A DNA stretch of 32,497 bases from an uncultured Ruthenibacterium sp. (GCA_944386565.1 CALXBO010000085.1:1-32497), one strand, 5' to 3'; shown: positions 1 through 8,680, counted from the stretch's first letter. The notes: a model not told the origin generated them from the letters alone. Translations and numbers: made by a program.

Positions 1-4
1 GGTT

Positions 5-91
5 TGGTGCCGCTAACCGGACTTGAACCGGTATGGTGTTTCCACCTGGCGATTTTAAGTCGCCTGTGTCTGCCTATTCCACCATAGCGGC
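5..91 (-). tRNA. tRNA-Leu (anticodon UAA)
   Basis: Read on the minus strand, the 5' end GCCGCUA (91-85) pairs fully with UAGCGGC (15-9), followed by discriminator A and an encoded CCA (7-5). The anticodon arm is GGCGA-CUUAAAA-UCGCC, giving anticodon UAA, and the T arm carries GGUUCAAGUCC. A long variable arm (GGUGG...CCAUACC region) is present, as expected for a class II tRNA such as leucine. It would decode UUA/UUG leucine codons. Confidence 0.97.
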
Positions 92-132
92 AAACGGATT
101 CCGATTCATTCTGTGAAACCGGAATTGGATAT

Positions 133-161
133 ATCATACAATAAACTGAGAAAAAAGTCAA
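133..161 (-). promoter_or_regulatory. Sigma-A promoter for tRNA-Leu
   Basis: On the minus strand a -35 box TTGACT (161-156) and a -10 box TATGAT (138-133) are separated by 17 bases. Transcription would begin near position 126, about 35 bases before the tRNA 5' end. Confidence 0.75.
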
Positions 162-191
162 TGCGCCGCCCTTCCGCACGCAAAATCGTGC

Positions 192-220
192 TTTACAAGT
201 GCGGTTTCATTTGTCATAAT
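192..220 (+). promoter_or_regulatory. Sigma-A promoter for the rluA-like gene
   Basis: TTTACA (192-197) and CATAAT (215-220) lie 17 bases apart, each one mismatch from the consensus. The predicted start point is near 227-228, on top of the only good ATG of the following gene, which suggests a leaderless or nearly leaderless mRNA. Confidence 0.6.
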
Positions 221-227
221 AAAACAC

Positions 228-1028
228 ATGAAACAGAAACATACTTCAACCCAATCCAAACAGCGCCGCTGCGCTCCCCGCACAGCCCGGCCGTCATCAT
301 GCGACTATCTGCGTGCCAAACCGTTCTTCACGCCCGTGTACGAGGACGACAATCTCCTGATTGCCGACAAGCCCGCGGGCGTTTTGGTGCAGGATGAAAG
401 CGGAAAAATCTGCGATACGCTTCTGAACCGCGCCAAACGATACCTGCATGAACGGGGAGATGCATCCGGCTGCAGCAGCATCAAACTTTGCCACCGGCTT
501 GACACCGGAACGTCCGGTCTCATCCTCCTCGCCAAAAATGCCGATGCCGAAGCTCAGGCCGTCGAGCTGATCCGCCGGCGTCTTCTTCAAAAAGAGTACC
601 TGTGCGTTACGTTCGGACAACCTTCCCCGTCCGAGGCGGAATTGCGCGACTATCTTCTCAAGGACAGTGCGAAAGGCGTCGTCCGCGTAGTAAAAACACC
701 CCGCACCGGAGCGCGCGAGATCATCACGCGTTACTCCACTCTGCGCACAAGCGGCCGTCTTGCTCTGCTGCGTGTGGAACTGGTCACAGGTCGCACCCAT
801 CAGATCCGCGCTCATCTCGCTTCCGTCGGCTGTCCCATTGTCGGCGACAGCAAGTACGGAGTCAATTCCGTCAACCGGGAACTGAAATGCAAATATCAGC
901 TTCTGTGCGCGTGGAAACTCACCTTCCCCGTGATTGAAAGCGGCCCGCTCTCCGCCGTGTCCGGGCAAAGTTTTTCCGCCGGAGAACCGTGGTATGTGCC
1001 GCAGCTCAGAGAGGGCGTTCTGAAATAG
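228..1028 (+). CDS. RluA-family RNA pseudouridine synthase
   Basis: The 266-residue product has the RluA-type pseudouridine synthase catalytic motif HRLDTGTSG with the nucleophilic Asp at about residue 92, and the later family motif RTHQIRAHL. It would isomerise uridines in rRNA or tRNA in the cytoplasm; the target position cannot be told from the sequence. There is no S4 domain. The first 26 residues are basic and not typical of the family. ATG 228 has no visible Shine-Dalgarno sequence and lies at the predicted transcription start. The next in-frame start (GTG 336) would cut into conserved sequence. The 3' end overlaps the convergent RNase M5-like gene by 23 bases. Confidence 0.85.
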   Translation: MKQKHTSTQSKQRRCAPRTARPSSCDYLRAKPFFTPVYEDDNLLIADKPAGVLVQDESGKICDTLLNRAKRYLHERGDASGCSSIKLCHRLDTGTSGLILLAKNADAEAQAVELIRRRLLQKEYLCVTFGQPSPSEAELRDYLLKDSAKGVVRVVKTPRTGAREIITRYSTLRTSGRLALLRVELVTGRTHQIRAHLASVGCPIVGDSKYGVNSVNRELKCKYQLLCAWKLTFPVIESGPLSAVSGQSFSAGEPWYVPQLREGVLK

Positions 1029-1620
1029 GTGCTTCCGCCGATTGCAGCGCCTCGCAAAGCTCCTCATAGGAATACAGCGTGTTCAGAACCTCCCGCATCG
1101 CTTTTTTCGAAAGGCGCGGCGGGAGGTTTAATTGTTTCAGGAGTGCTCTTCGCCGTGCGGCACTGTCTTGCGTTCCCGACACGCCGAGCTCATACAGATC
1201 CGCATACGTGATCTCCCTGCCCTGACGTTCGGGGCACCGTTTCGCCCCCGCCCGCTCCAAAGCCATGAGAATCTCCTGCGCCGGAACCCCTTCCACACCC
1301 AGCAGCCCTTCCTTGGAGGATTTGCTTTTCCGCCGTTCCTTTCCCGCGATTGCGGGTACATACGCGTTCTGGACGCTGAGCCCCTGTGCAAGCTTGTTCA
1401 GATAAGCGCGGATGCGGAACCCGGCGGCGTCGGAATCCGTCAGAATAATAATGCCCTTTTGCGCGCCGAGCCTGCGGATGAGCGCTTTTGTCTCGTCGCT
1501 GGTAAACACCGAAAAGCCGTTGACCGGGAGGATAAACGCATCGACCAGATCCGCCAGCTTGACCGCATCGTATTTTCCCTCGACGAGGATCATCTGTTCC
1601 AGTCTTATTTTTTCTCTCAC
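1006..1620 (-). CDS. Toprim-domain protein, ribonuclease M5-like (DUF4093 type)
   Basis: The 204-residue product opens with a Toprim fold: the conserved Glu in VEGKYD (residue 14) and the DSD motif (Asp62, Asp64). These are the metal-binding residues used by RNase M5 to cut 5S rRNA precursors. The C-terminal half matches the domain that follows Toprim in RNase M5-like proteins of Clostridia. Start choice: GTG at 1620 is preceded by GGAGGTGA (1635-1628) at a spacing of 7. A longer in-frame extension to 1647 has no such site. The GTG overlaps the TGA stop of holA (GTGA), so translation is probably coupled. No 5S rRNA lies in the window, so the substrate is inferred from family knowledge. Confidence 0.82.
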   Translation of the reverse strand: MREKIRLEQMILVEGKYDAVKLADLVDAFILPVNGFSVFTSDETKALIRRLGAQKGIIILTDSDAAGFRIRAYLNKLAQGLSVQNAYVPAIAGKERRKSKSSKEGLLGVEGVPAQEILMALERAGAKRCPERQGREITYADLYELGVSGTQDSAARRRALLKQLNLPPRLSKKAMREVLNTLYSYEELCEALQSAEAPISERPL

Positions 1621-2645
1621 CGGCGCGTCACCTCCGCGAGTTCGCACAGGGCCGTCTGCAGCAGCACTTCACCCGAAACGGGCGAACTTTTCAGTTTTTC
1701 ATCCAGCTCCGACAGAATATCCAGAATCGAACGCAACTGTGCCTGACTGTATCCGGACGCATTCTCAGAGGCTTTTTTCAGGCGAAAATCCTTGCCCTTA
1801 TACGAAAAGTCCTTGAAGACTGCTGCGTAATTCTTTTTCTTTTTCGCCCCTGCCTTGACGCGTGCCATGTCGACAAATGCGCCGGACAGCGCCGCGGAAA
1901 TTGCAATGGGCTCATTCTGAAGATCGAACAGCTTCTGCAGCTTTGCAAGCGCCCTTCCCGTGCGGCGTCCGGTCACATCACGAACCATCTCAAACACATC
2001 CGCCTCGATGCTCTGGGCACTCATTTGGGCAATCAGCTGTTGTGTGATTTCGGTATAGCCACTCGCAGCAGCAAGTTTGGCGATCTCATTTTCCAGAAGA
2101 AAATAATCATTCTTGCAGCGGTCCAACAGCGCCGTGGCAGCCGTCGGCGACAGATTCGCGCCAAAGCGCTGCGCACAGGATTGCGCAAAGCGTTTTGCAT
2201 CAACGATCTGCGGCTTCAGAAGTTCCGCGACAAGGCCGGTGTCCTCACACGTTGTGATCAGCTGCTTTGCCTTTTTCGCATTCTTTGCCTTATCGTCTTT
2301 CCAGACCGTTGTGAGGACGAGAACGGCATTTTCAAGACTCCTGCACAAATCACACAGAGCCTTGACATCCGCGTCTGCCATCGCCGTCGGATCAATCAGC
2401 GGCATATATACAATGCGCTTTGTGCCGAACATGGAAATCATACCCATGGCGGTCACGGCCTCTCCCACGTCCGGGACCGGGCCCTCGATCTGCGTAAACT
2501 CCAGGTCGCCGTCTTTCTGCAGCAGCGCGATCGTCTTTTCCGCGTAGCGGCGCGCGAGGTACTCCTCGGTGGAAAAGAAGTAATACACGTCATAATTCAG
2601 AGGCTTTTCAAGAATTTTGATCACGTTTGCCTCATGATAGATCAT
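1617..2645 (-). CDS. holA: DNA polymerase III subunit delta
   Basis: The 342-residue product has the length and pattern of HolA, the clamp-loader subunit that opens the sliding clamp in the replisome. Recognised parts are the N-terminal segment around VYYFFSTEEYLARRYAE, the central LLDRCKNDYFLLENEIAKLA helix and the C-terminal collar with ILDILSELDEKLKSSP. AAAGGAG lies 10 bases before the ATG, inside the 3' end of comEC. The start overlaps the comEC stop (ATGA), and the stop overlaps the GTG of the next gene. The comEC-holA order is common in Firmicutes. Confidence 0.9.
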   Translation of the reverse strand: MIYHEANVIKILEKPLNYDVYYFFSTEEYLARRYAEKTIALLQKDGDLEFTQIEGPVPDVGEAVTAMGMISMFGTKRIVYMPLIDPTAMADADVKALCDLCRSLENAVLVLTTVWKDDKAKNAKKAKQLITTCEDTGLVAELLKPQIVDAKRFAQSCAQRFGANLSPTAATALLDRCKNDYFLLENEIAKLAAASGYTEITQQLIAQMSAQSIEADVFEMVRDVTGRRTGRALAKLQKLFDLQNEPIAISAALSGAFVDMARVKAGAKKKKNYAAVFKDFSYKGKDFRLKKASENASGYSQAQLRSILDILSELDEKLKSSPVSGEVLLQTALCELAEVTRR

Positions 2646-4735
2646 CGTTCGACGACTCCTTTCAGGATGGCTGAGCGTCCCAGCCGCACATATGCCGACG
2701 GTTCACCGGAGCGTTCCAAAACCGTGCACGAAACCGATTCCGTCCACTCCGCGCCGTCGCGCAGAATCAGTACCGCATCAGCATCCAGATTGACAGGTTT
2801 CGCGGTCCCTCCGACATAAAGGTCCGCGTGCGGAAGCATGGTAAAATCCACAGTCCCGAAACCGATGCAGGCGATCCATCCGCCGATGTTGATCATTGCA
2901 TACGTCCCGTCTTTCTGCTCGTCGGCGATGATCATTATATCATGGATCGGCTCTTCCGCCAACCGCCCGGACAGATCTTCACATCTGTCGGCATTCAGAA
3001 TATTCCGCACCAGATCCAGTTCGGAATCCGGCGCTTTTGCCTCCAGACACACCGCCATCCGCACCTCGGGATTGCTGTGTTCCGAAAGCCACTCCTCCGC
3101 ATCTTCGGCTGCGCCGACGGAGCGGTACAGCACGACCGCTTCACCGCGGAGCGATACCACGTACGCCGGGGATACGGCAGACCCCACCACAGTGAACCGA
3201 GCCACGTTCCGGTTAACGGCAAACTGCACACCGAACACGGCGAAAACCATCAACGCGCAGCACACCGCATTGACGGCGCGCCTGATTTTCATGCGCGTTC
3301 CGAGAACATATAAAAGTGCTGCCAGAAGGACCGGGATCGTTTCCGCCGCTCCGGCGAAATGGTAATAGCCGCCGGGAAGCTGTGTTGCCGTCTGAGCAGT
3401 TTTACCGATGATCGTGATTCCAGCGCCGCACAGAAAGGAAAAAGCCTGCGCCGGTGCGGAAAACGGCAGCACCGCCTGACACAGTGCCGCAACAAGGCCG
3501 GTGGCCACGACAAATCCCGTCAGAGGCACCGCAATGAGATTTGCCGGGACGGACCAGACTGAAACGCCGGACCCAAGAGATGCAATGACAGGAAGTGTGA
3601 ACAGACCGGTCATAACGGGGACCGCAATTCTGTACATCCATTTTCTGGTCCATTCACGCGCAGGCGAAAGCTCCGTCCCGGTGCGCATCTCCCGGATTTT
3701 CTGGCGTCTTTCATGCTGTCCTACGAGAATCACGGCGCTCGCCGCACTGTAGGAAAGAAGCAGCCCGGCATCAACAGCCGCATAGGGATTGCACAGGCAG
3801 AGCAGCAGTGCAGAAATCCCCATCGAGGTAAACCCGTCGCTCTGCCGCCGGAACATTCTCCCGGCATACAACAACAGCATAGCTGCCCCGGCACGCATCA
3901 CACTGGGCGTGAAGCCCACCAAAAGCATAAACAGCACGGTGGCTGCACAGGCGCCCGCCGCGGAAACCCGCCGGGAAAACCTTCTGCGGAGCAGCGAATG
4001 CACCATTTGCGAAACCATGCCCAGGTGCAGACCGGAAACGACCAGAACATGGGAGAGGCCGGATTTTCTGAACACAGACAGAACATCTTTGCTCAGACCG
4101 GAGCGGTCTCCGAGCGTCATCGCTGCGGCAATCTCGCCGACATCGCCGTGCAAAAGCCAGCGAATTCCTTCTGCGAGATGATCCCTCAGCGCACGGAACA
4201 CAAACACGGGCGACCGGCTGTGCCCCGTCACCGTACACGACTGCGTCTCTTCTGCCTGCAAAAAGATTCCGTCTGCATAACGCGAAAAACGATACTCGTT
4301 TTCTTCCACGGGAGACGGTGTCAAAGTCAGATCGACAATGTCGCCCTCCCGTGTTTCCGGCAGGTCCTCTACAAGAACCGAAACGGGGAAACGCATTGGA
4401 TCCTCATTCATCATGTTCAGCCGTACGACCGCCTGTTTCCGGCCGTAATATTCCGTGATCTGCGTCACAACGCCCTCCGCGTTCACTTCTGCACCGCAGT
4501 GTTCCAGCACCGGAGAAATTCCGAATTTCACGGTAAGCAGCAAAACGAGAAGCGCCGACGCAGCTGACGCACTTATCAGAGCGCAGGCCGTAACGCGCTG
4601 GCGGCATAAAACAGCCGCCGCGCAAAAGCAAACCAAAAAGGCCGCAGCAGGCCCTAAGACCTGCTGCGGCATGAGAATCCCGAACAAGGATGCCGCCAGA
4701 TAGACCGCGCCGAACAGCGCAAGCGGACGTCTCAT
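2642..4735 (-). CDS. comEC: ComEC/Rec2-family DNA-uptake membrane protein, degenerate C-terminal domain
   Basis: ComEC forms the inner-membrane channel for single-stranded DNA during natural transformation. The 697-residue product has N-terminal membrane segments, a soluble N-terminal (DUF4131-like) stretch around residues 60-170, and a polytopic core with the signature HVLVVSGLHLGMV. The C-terminal part (about residues 510-697) sits where the metallo-beta-lactamase domain belongs. There I see neither the HxHxDH metal motif nor the usual DVGQGDA opening, so nuclease activity is doubtful. The ATG is only 6 bases from the stop of the upstream phosphoribosyltransferase and has no clear Shine-Dalgarno sequence, so it may rely on translational coupling. 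Competence function is inferred from the family only. Confidence 0.85.
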   Translation of the reverse strand: MRRPLALFGAVYLAASLFGILMPQQVLGPAAAFLVCFCAAAVLCRQRVTACALISASAASALLVLLLTVKFGISPVLEHCGAEVNAEGVVTQITEYYGRKQAVVRLNMMNEDPMRFPVSVLVEDLPETREGDIVDLTLTPSPVEENEYRFSRYADGIFLQAEETQSCTVTGHSRSPVFVFRALRDHLAEGIRWLLHGDVGEIAAAMTLGDRSGLSKDVLSVFRKSGLSHVLVVSGLHLGMVSQMVHSLLRRRFSRRVSAAGACAATVLFMLLVGFTPSVMRAGAAMLLLYAGRMFRRQSDGFTSMGISALLLCLCNPYAAVDAGLLLSYSAASAVILVGQHERRQKIREMRTGTELSPAREWTRKWMYRIAVPVMTGLFTLPVIASLGSGVSVWSVPANLIAVPLTGFVVATGLVAALCQAVLPFSAPAQAFSFLCGAGITIIGKTAQTATQLPGGYYHFAGAAETIPVLLAALLYVLGTRMKIRRAVNAVCCALMVFAVFGVQFAVNRNVARFTVVGSAVSPAYVVSLRGEAVVLYRSVGAAEDAEEWLSEHSNPEVRMAVCLEAKAPDSELDLVRNILNADRCEDLSGRLAEEPIHDIMIIADEQKDGTYAMINIGGWIACIGFGTVDFTMLPHADLYVGGTAKPVNLDADAVLILRDGAEWTESVSCTVLERSGEPSAYVRLGRSAILKGVVER

Positions 4736-4741
4736 TGTCTT

Positions 4742-5281
4742 TTACTTGAAGAAAAGGGGCAGCGGAGCCAGGAAGACAATATCTCCGCGGTCGGCCGCTT
4801 CTCCTTCTGCCAGCACAGCAGCTTTTGCAACCACAGTGCCGGAGCTCTTCGCAGCGAGCGTTTCCAGCGCGTGGAGGCTGCCTCCCGTGCTGATTACGTC
4901 GTCAACGATCAGGATGCGCTTTCCGTCCATGGCGGCAAGATCTTTCTTGTCGATCACAAGGCGCTGAACAGCCTCTGTCGTAATGGAGCGGTCCTCCACC
5001 ACAACCGGCTCTTCCATATAAAGTTTCGGACCTTTGCGGGCGGGAATATACAGCTTTCCGCTCTGACGGCTCATTTCATAGGCAAGGGGAATTCCCTTGG
5101 CTTCCGCCGTCAGGATCACGTCAAACTCCGGCACTTTTTTCAAAAGCTCCGAAGCGCACGCGACCGTCAGTTCAACATCGCCGAACATGATAAATGCGGC
5201 GATATCCAGCTTATCATTGACCGGGCACAGCGGAAGATCACGCGTCACGCCGGCCACCGTCAGAGAAAATGTTTGTCTCAT
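4742..5281 (-). CDS. Phosphoribosyltransferase, adenine-phosphoribosyltransferase-like
   Basis: The 179-residue product carries the PRPP-binding motif RILIVDDVISTGGS (residues 122-135) of type I phosphoribosyltransferases, and a TAEAKGIPLAYEMSR segment like that of purine phosphoribosyltransferases. It would transfer ribose-5-phosphate from PRPP to a base, probably a purine, in salvage. The exact substrate cannot be fixed: the protein is related to Apt but may be a Clostridia-specific subgroup. AAAGGAGAG lies 8 bases before the ATG. The gene follows the HIT gene by 24 bases and precedes comEC by 6, as part of the alaS-led operon. Confidence 0.82.
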   Translation of the reverse strand: MRQTFSLTVAGVTRDLPLCPVNDKLDIAAFIMFGDVELTVACASELLKKVPEFDVILTAEAKGIPLAYEMSRQSGKLYIPARKGPKLYMEEPVVVEDRSITTEAVQRLVIDKKDLAAMDGKRILIVDDVISTGGSLHALETLAAKSSGTVVAKAAVLAEGEAADRGDIVFLAPLPLFFK

Positions 5282-5305
5282 GTCAGCTTCTCTCCTTTTC
5301 TGTTA

Positions 5306-5644
5306 TCAGCCCGGAGGCCATGCAAGGCTGCGTTTTCCGAGAACATGGAAATGAAGGTGTCCCACGCTCTGCCCGCCATCCTTGCCGCAGTTCGTAACAA
5401 CACGATAGCCGTTTTCAAGCCCCAGTTCCTGCGAGAGCCGGGCAATCACCTCAAAGACGTGCGCAACGACCGCGCTGTTCTCCGGCGTGATTGCCGCGGG
5501 CGAGGCAATGTGCTCCTTGGGGATCACAAGGAAGTGCACCGGAGCCTGCGGATCGATGTCGTAAAATGCAAACACGGAATCGTCTTCATAGATCTTGTTC
5601 GAGGGAATCTTTCCCTCAATGATGCTGCAAAAAAGACAATCCAT
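5306..5644 (-). CDS. HIT (histidine triad) family nucleotide hydrolase, HinT-like
   Basis: The 112-residue product ends with the histidine triad GHLHFHVLG (His96, His98, His100) and starts with MDCLFC, the CxxC found in many bacterial HinT proteins. Members hydrolyse adenosine phosphoramidates and adenylylated amino acids in the cytoplasm. Its place just after alaS is suggestive, because HinT enzymes can act on aminoacyl-adenylates released by tRNA synthetases (family knowledge). GGGAGG lies 9 bases before the ATG. The length is normal for the family. Confidence 0.92.
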   Translation of the reverse strand: MDCLFCSIIEGKIPSNKIYEDDSVFAFYDIDPQAPVHFLVIPKEHIASPAAITPENSAVVAHVFEVIARLSQELGLENGYRVVTNCGKDGGQSVGHLHFHVLGKRSLAWPPG

Positions 5645-5695
5645 CTGAATTCGCCTCCCTTTTCACGGATAAATCGGCTTATGGTCCGGCGCGTT

Positions 5696-8365
5696 TCAGG
5701 CGCCGAGGACCTCTTTGACAATACCGGGGACCGCCGCAAGCGCTTCGTCGATCTTCGATGTGTCGCGGATTCCCGCCATTGCGAAATCAGGCTTGCCGCC
5801 GCCGTTGCCGCCAGCGATCGACGCGATCTGCTTGGCGAGCTTTCCGGCCGCCAGACCCTTGGCCTGCGCCTCTTTGCCCACGGCCACGGCCAGCGTCGTC
5901 TTGCCGTCGCATTCACCGACAATTGCCGTCACGGACGCCGACACGGTGTCGCGCGCTCTGTCGCACATTTTGCGGACGGAATCCGTGGACGTTCCGGTGA
6001 GATACATCGTGAAGATCTTGACGCCTTCCACTTCCTGTGCGTTCTGGAACAGGCCGTCAGCTTTGGCTGCCGCCTCACGGGCCTTCACAGCCTCAAGTTC
6101 TTTCTGCGCCGCTTTCAGTTCCGCGACCACGGACGCTGCCTTGGAGGGCAGGTCGTGGATATTGGATGCCTTGAGCGCCGCAGCCGTCTGGACGATCGCG
6201 TCGGTCTTTTCATCCAGGAGCTTCAGGACGCCGTAACCCGTGGTGCCCTCAATGCGGCGGATGCCGGCCGCAACCGAGGACTCGGACAGGATCTTGAAGC
6301 AGCCCAGCTGCGCCGTATTGGAAACATGCGTGCCGCCGCAGAACTCGGTCGACCAGCCGTTGATGTCGACAACACGGACGATATCGCCGTATTTTTCTCC
6401 GAACAGAGCCATGGCGCCCATTTCTTTGGCTTCCTTGATCGGCATGGAGCGGACCGTCACCGGCAGCGCCTCGAAGATCTTCTCGTTGACGATGTGCTCC
6501 ACCGTCTCGAGTTCCTGCGGCGTCACGGCGCTGAAATGCGTGAAGTCGAAGCGCACGCGCTCGTCGTCCTCGTAGGAACCCGCCTGATGGACGTGCTCGC
6601 CGAGCACTTCGCGCAGAGCCTTCTGGAGCAGATGCGCAGAAGTGTGGTTGCGCATGATGGCCTGACGGCGCTTCGCGTCGACCGATGCCACTGCAGCGGC
6701 GCCCACGCGGACAACACCGTCGACAAGCGTGCAGGTGTGGACAAAGTAACCCTTCGGGGTCTTCTTGCAGGCCTGAACGGAAAGGTGCGCGCCGTCATCC
6801 GTCGTAATGATACCGGTATCCGCAACCTGTCCGCCGCTCTCCGCATAGAACGGAGTGCGGTCGAGGAGAACCAGAACGCCTTCCTTGGCGCCGTCGTCCG
6901 TCGACACTGCATCCACGATTTCTTCTCCGTCGGAGAGCGCAACGATTTTCACACCGGACTCCAGCGTGTCATAGCCGATGAACTCCGTGGGCTGAGCGTC
7001 AACATCCGCAAACAGATCGGCTGTCCAGCCGGAAATGTCGCGGCTCAGACGGTCGCGGCGGGCCGTTTCACGCTGCTTGTTGAGCTCTGCGCGGAAGCCC
7101 TCCTCGTCAATTTCAATGCCCTTTTCCGCGGCGATCTCTTTCGTGAGGTCAAGCGGGAAGCCGAACGTATCGTTCAGTTTGAAGGCGTCGATGCCGGAGA
7201 GGATGCGGCGGCGGCCTTCCTGTGCTGCCTTTTCGACAGTGTCCATCAGGTTGGACAGAATGGCAAGGCCCGCGTCGATCGTGCGGGAGAAGCGCTCCTC
7301 TTCCGCGGAGATCGTCTTTTTGATGTAATCCGCGTGCTCAATCAGCTCGGGATAGCCTGCGCCGTTCTCAGCGATGACCGTGTCGCACAGCTCTGCGAGG
7401 AACGGACGCGTCACGCCCAGCATCCGGCCATGGCGCGCGGCGCGGCGCAGCAGGCGGCGGAGCACATAGCCGCGGCCCTCGTTCGAAGGCAGAATGCCGT
7501 CGGAGACCATGAACACCGTGGAGCGGATGTGGTCCGTAATAACACGGATGGAAACATCGGTCAGATGATCCTTGCCGTACGTCTTTCCGGTGATCTTCTC
7601 AACGTGGTTCAGGATGTTGCGGACCGTGTCCACCTCAAACATGTTGTCCACGCCCTGCATCACGCAGGCAAGACGCTCCAGGCCCATACCGGTGTCGATG
7701 TTCGGACGGGCAAGGCGCTCGTAGTGGCCTTTGCCGTCGGAGTCGAACTGGCTGAACACAAGGTTCCAGACCTCCATGAAGCGGTCGCAGTCGCAGCCGA
7801 CATGGCAGTCCGGCTTGCCGCAGCCGTGCTCGGGACCGCGGTCAAAATAGATCTCACTGCAGGGGCCGCACGGACCGGAACCGTGCTCCCAGAAGTTGTC
7901 TTCCTTTCCGAAGCGCACCATGTGCGAGGGATCGATGCCGATTTCCTGCGTCCAGATGTCGTACGCTTCGTCGTCTTCTTCGTACACGGAAATGTACAGC
8001 AGCTCAGCCGGAATCTCGAGGACCTGAGTCAGGAACTCCCACGCCCAGGAGATCGCTTCGCGTTTGAAATAATCCTGGAAGCTGAAGTTGCCAAGCATTT
8101 CAAAATACGTACCGTGACGAGCGGTGATGCCGACGCGCTCGATGTCCGGCGTGCGGATGCATTTCTGGCAGGTCGTCACGCGGTGGCGGGGCGGCTCCTC
8201 CTGACCGAGAAACCATTTCTTCATCGGCGCCATGCCGGAGTTGATCAGCAGAAGGCTGTTGTCTCCGTTCGGCACAAGCGGGAAGCTGCCGAGGCGGAGA
8301 TGCCCCTTGCTTTCAAAGAACGAGAGATACTTCTCCCGCAAGTCGTTGAGTCCGGTCCATTCCAT
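5696..8365 (-). CDS. alaS: Alanine--tRNA ligase
   Basis: The 889-residue product is full-length AlaRS, which charges tRNA-Ala with alanine. The class II catalytic core is at the N terminus (FFESKGHLRL, the PNGDNSLLLINSGMAPMK motif 1 region, then TTCQKCIRTPDIERVG). The editing domain has the zinc site HTSAH (His574, His578) and CGGTH (Cys676, His680). A coiled-coil and glycine-rich C-Ala domain (GGNGGGKPDFAMAG) closes the protein. Start choice: ATG 8365 is preceded by GAGGAGAG at 7 bases; a longer in-frame extension to 8401 would run into the T-box terminator region. Expression is expected to respond to uncharged tRNA-Ala through the leader at 8408-8648. Confidence 0.97.
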   Translation of the reverse strand: MEWTGLNDLREKYLSFFESKGHLRLGSFPLVPNGDNSLLLINSGMAPMKKWFLGQEEPPRHRVTTCQKCIRTPDIERVGITARHGTYFEMLGNFSFQDYFKREAISWAWEFLTQVLEIPAELLYISVYEEDDEAYDIWTQEIGIDPSHMVRFGKEDNFWEHGSGPCGPCSEIYFDRGPEHGCGKPDCHVGCDCDRFMEVWNLVFSQFDSDGKGHYERLARPNIDTGMGLERLACVMQGVDNMFEVDTVRNILNHVEKITGKTYGKDHLTDVSIRVITDHIRSTVFMVSDGILPSNEGRGYVLRRLLRRAARHGRMLGVTRPFLAELCDTVIAENGAGYPELIEHADYIKKTISAEEERFSRTIDAGLAILSNLMDTVEKAAQEGRRRILSGIDAFKLNDTFGFPLDLTKEIAAEKGIEIDEEGFRAELNKQRETARRDRLSRDISGWTADLFADVDAQPTEFIGYDTLESGVKIVALSDGEEIVDAVSTDDGAKEGVLVLLDRTPFYAESGGQVADTGIITTDDGAHLSVQACKKTPKGYFVHTCTLVDGVVRVGAAAVASVDAKRRQAIMRNHTSAHLLQKALREVLGEHVHQAGSYEDDERVRFDFTHFSAVTPQELETVEHIVNEKIFEALPVTVRSMPIKEAKEMGAMALFGEKYGDIVRVVDINGWSTEFCGGTHVSNTAQLGCFKILSESSVAAGIRRIEGTTGYGVLKLLDEKTDAIVQTAAALKASNIHDLPSKAASVVAELKAAQKELEAVKAREAAAKADGLFQNAQEVEGVKIFTMYLTGTSTDSVRKMCDRARDTVSASVTAIVGECDGKTTLAVAVGKEAQAKGLAAGKLAKQIASIAGGNGGGKPDFAMAGIRDTSKIDEALAAVPGIVKEVLGA

Positions 8366-8405
8366 GTTTTTTCTCTCCTCAATCAATGATGTCGGCGGCA
8401 AAACA

Positions 8406-8442
8406 AAAACGGCCTTCCTCCCTCAGATAGGGACGAAGGCCG
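8406..8442 (-). terminator. T-box-controlled intrinsic terminator before alaS
   Basis: On the minus strand CGGCCTTC-GTCCCT (8442 onward) pairs with AGGGA-GGAAGGCCG, followed by a run of U (TTTTTGTTTT). The hairpin ends about 40 bases before the alaS start codon, as in other T-box leaders. Confidence 0.9.
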
Positions 8443-8648
8443 AACGCTTCCGTGGTACCACCCAGATTGCGCATTCCGTGCGGATGCGCCGCTTTGATCG
8501 CCGTAACGCTGCGAATGCGTCCCGCTCTTCGCGGGCAGCTCCCGGGTGGCGCTCCGCCCGCTGTCTGAAGATGTTGCAGCCTGTGCATCTTCTCTCTGGG
8601 AAAGCAGCTTATGCGGATGAGCCCGTTCAACGCCTTTTCATAATCCTT
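8408..8648 (-). promoter_or_regulatory. T-box riboswitch leader of alaS
   Basis: The minus-strand RNA contains the T-box core GGGTGGTACCACGG (8463-8450), which pairs with the acceptor end of uncharged tRNA. Upstream is a stem I-like region with CAGAGAGAAGATG and a matching CATCTTC. A candidate specifier codon is GCC (8550-8548, alanine) in the context GCC-A-CCCGGGAGCTGCC; this assignment is less certain than the T-box itself. Downstream is an intrinsic terminator (8442-8410) that the T-box antiterminator would displace. Low charged tRNA-Ala should therefore raise transcription of alaS and the genes behind it. Confidence 0.93.
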
Positions 8649-8652
8649 TTCT

Positions 8653-8680
8653 ATTATAAAGCAATTTCCGCAAAAGTCAA
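8653..8680 (-). promoter_or_regulatory. Sigma-A promoter of the alaS operon
   Basis: A -35 box TTGACT (8680-8675) and a perfect -10 box TATAAT (8658-8653) are 16 bases apart on the minus strand. The -35 box overlaps the stop codon of the upstream penicillin-binding protein gene. The predicted start is near 8646, giving a leader of about 280 bases. Confidence 0.85.

Noticed and set aside
1..92. tRNA-Leu as an integration site for a mobile element.
   Set aside because: No integrase, direct repeat of the tRNA end or phage gene was found in the window.
4871..8389. A plus-strand open frame of more than 1100 codons opposite alaS and the genes behind it.
   Set aside because: It is antisense to several conserved genes, shows no motif, and reflects codon bias of the real strand.
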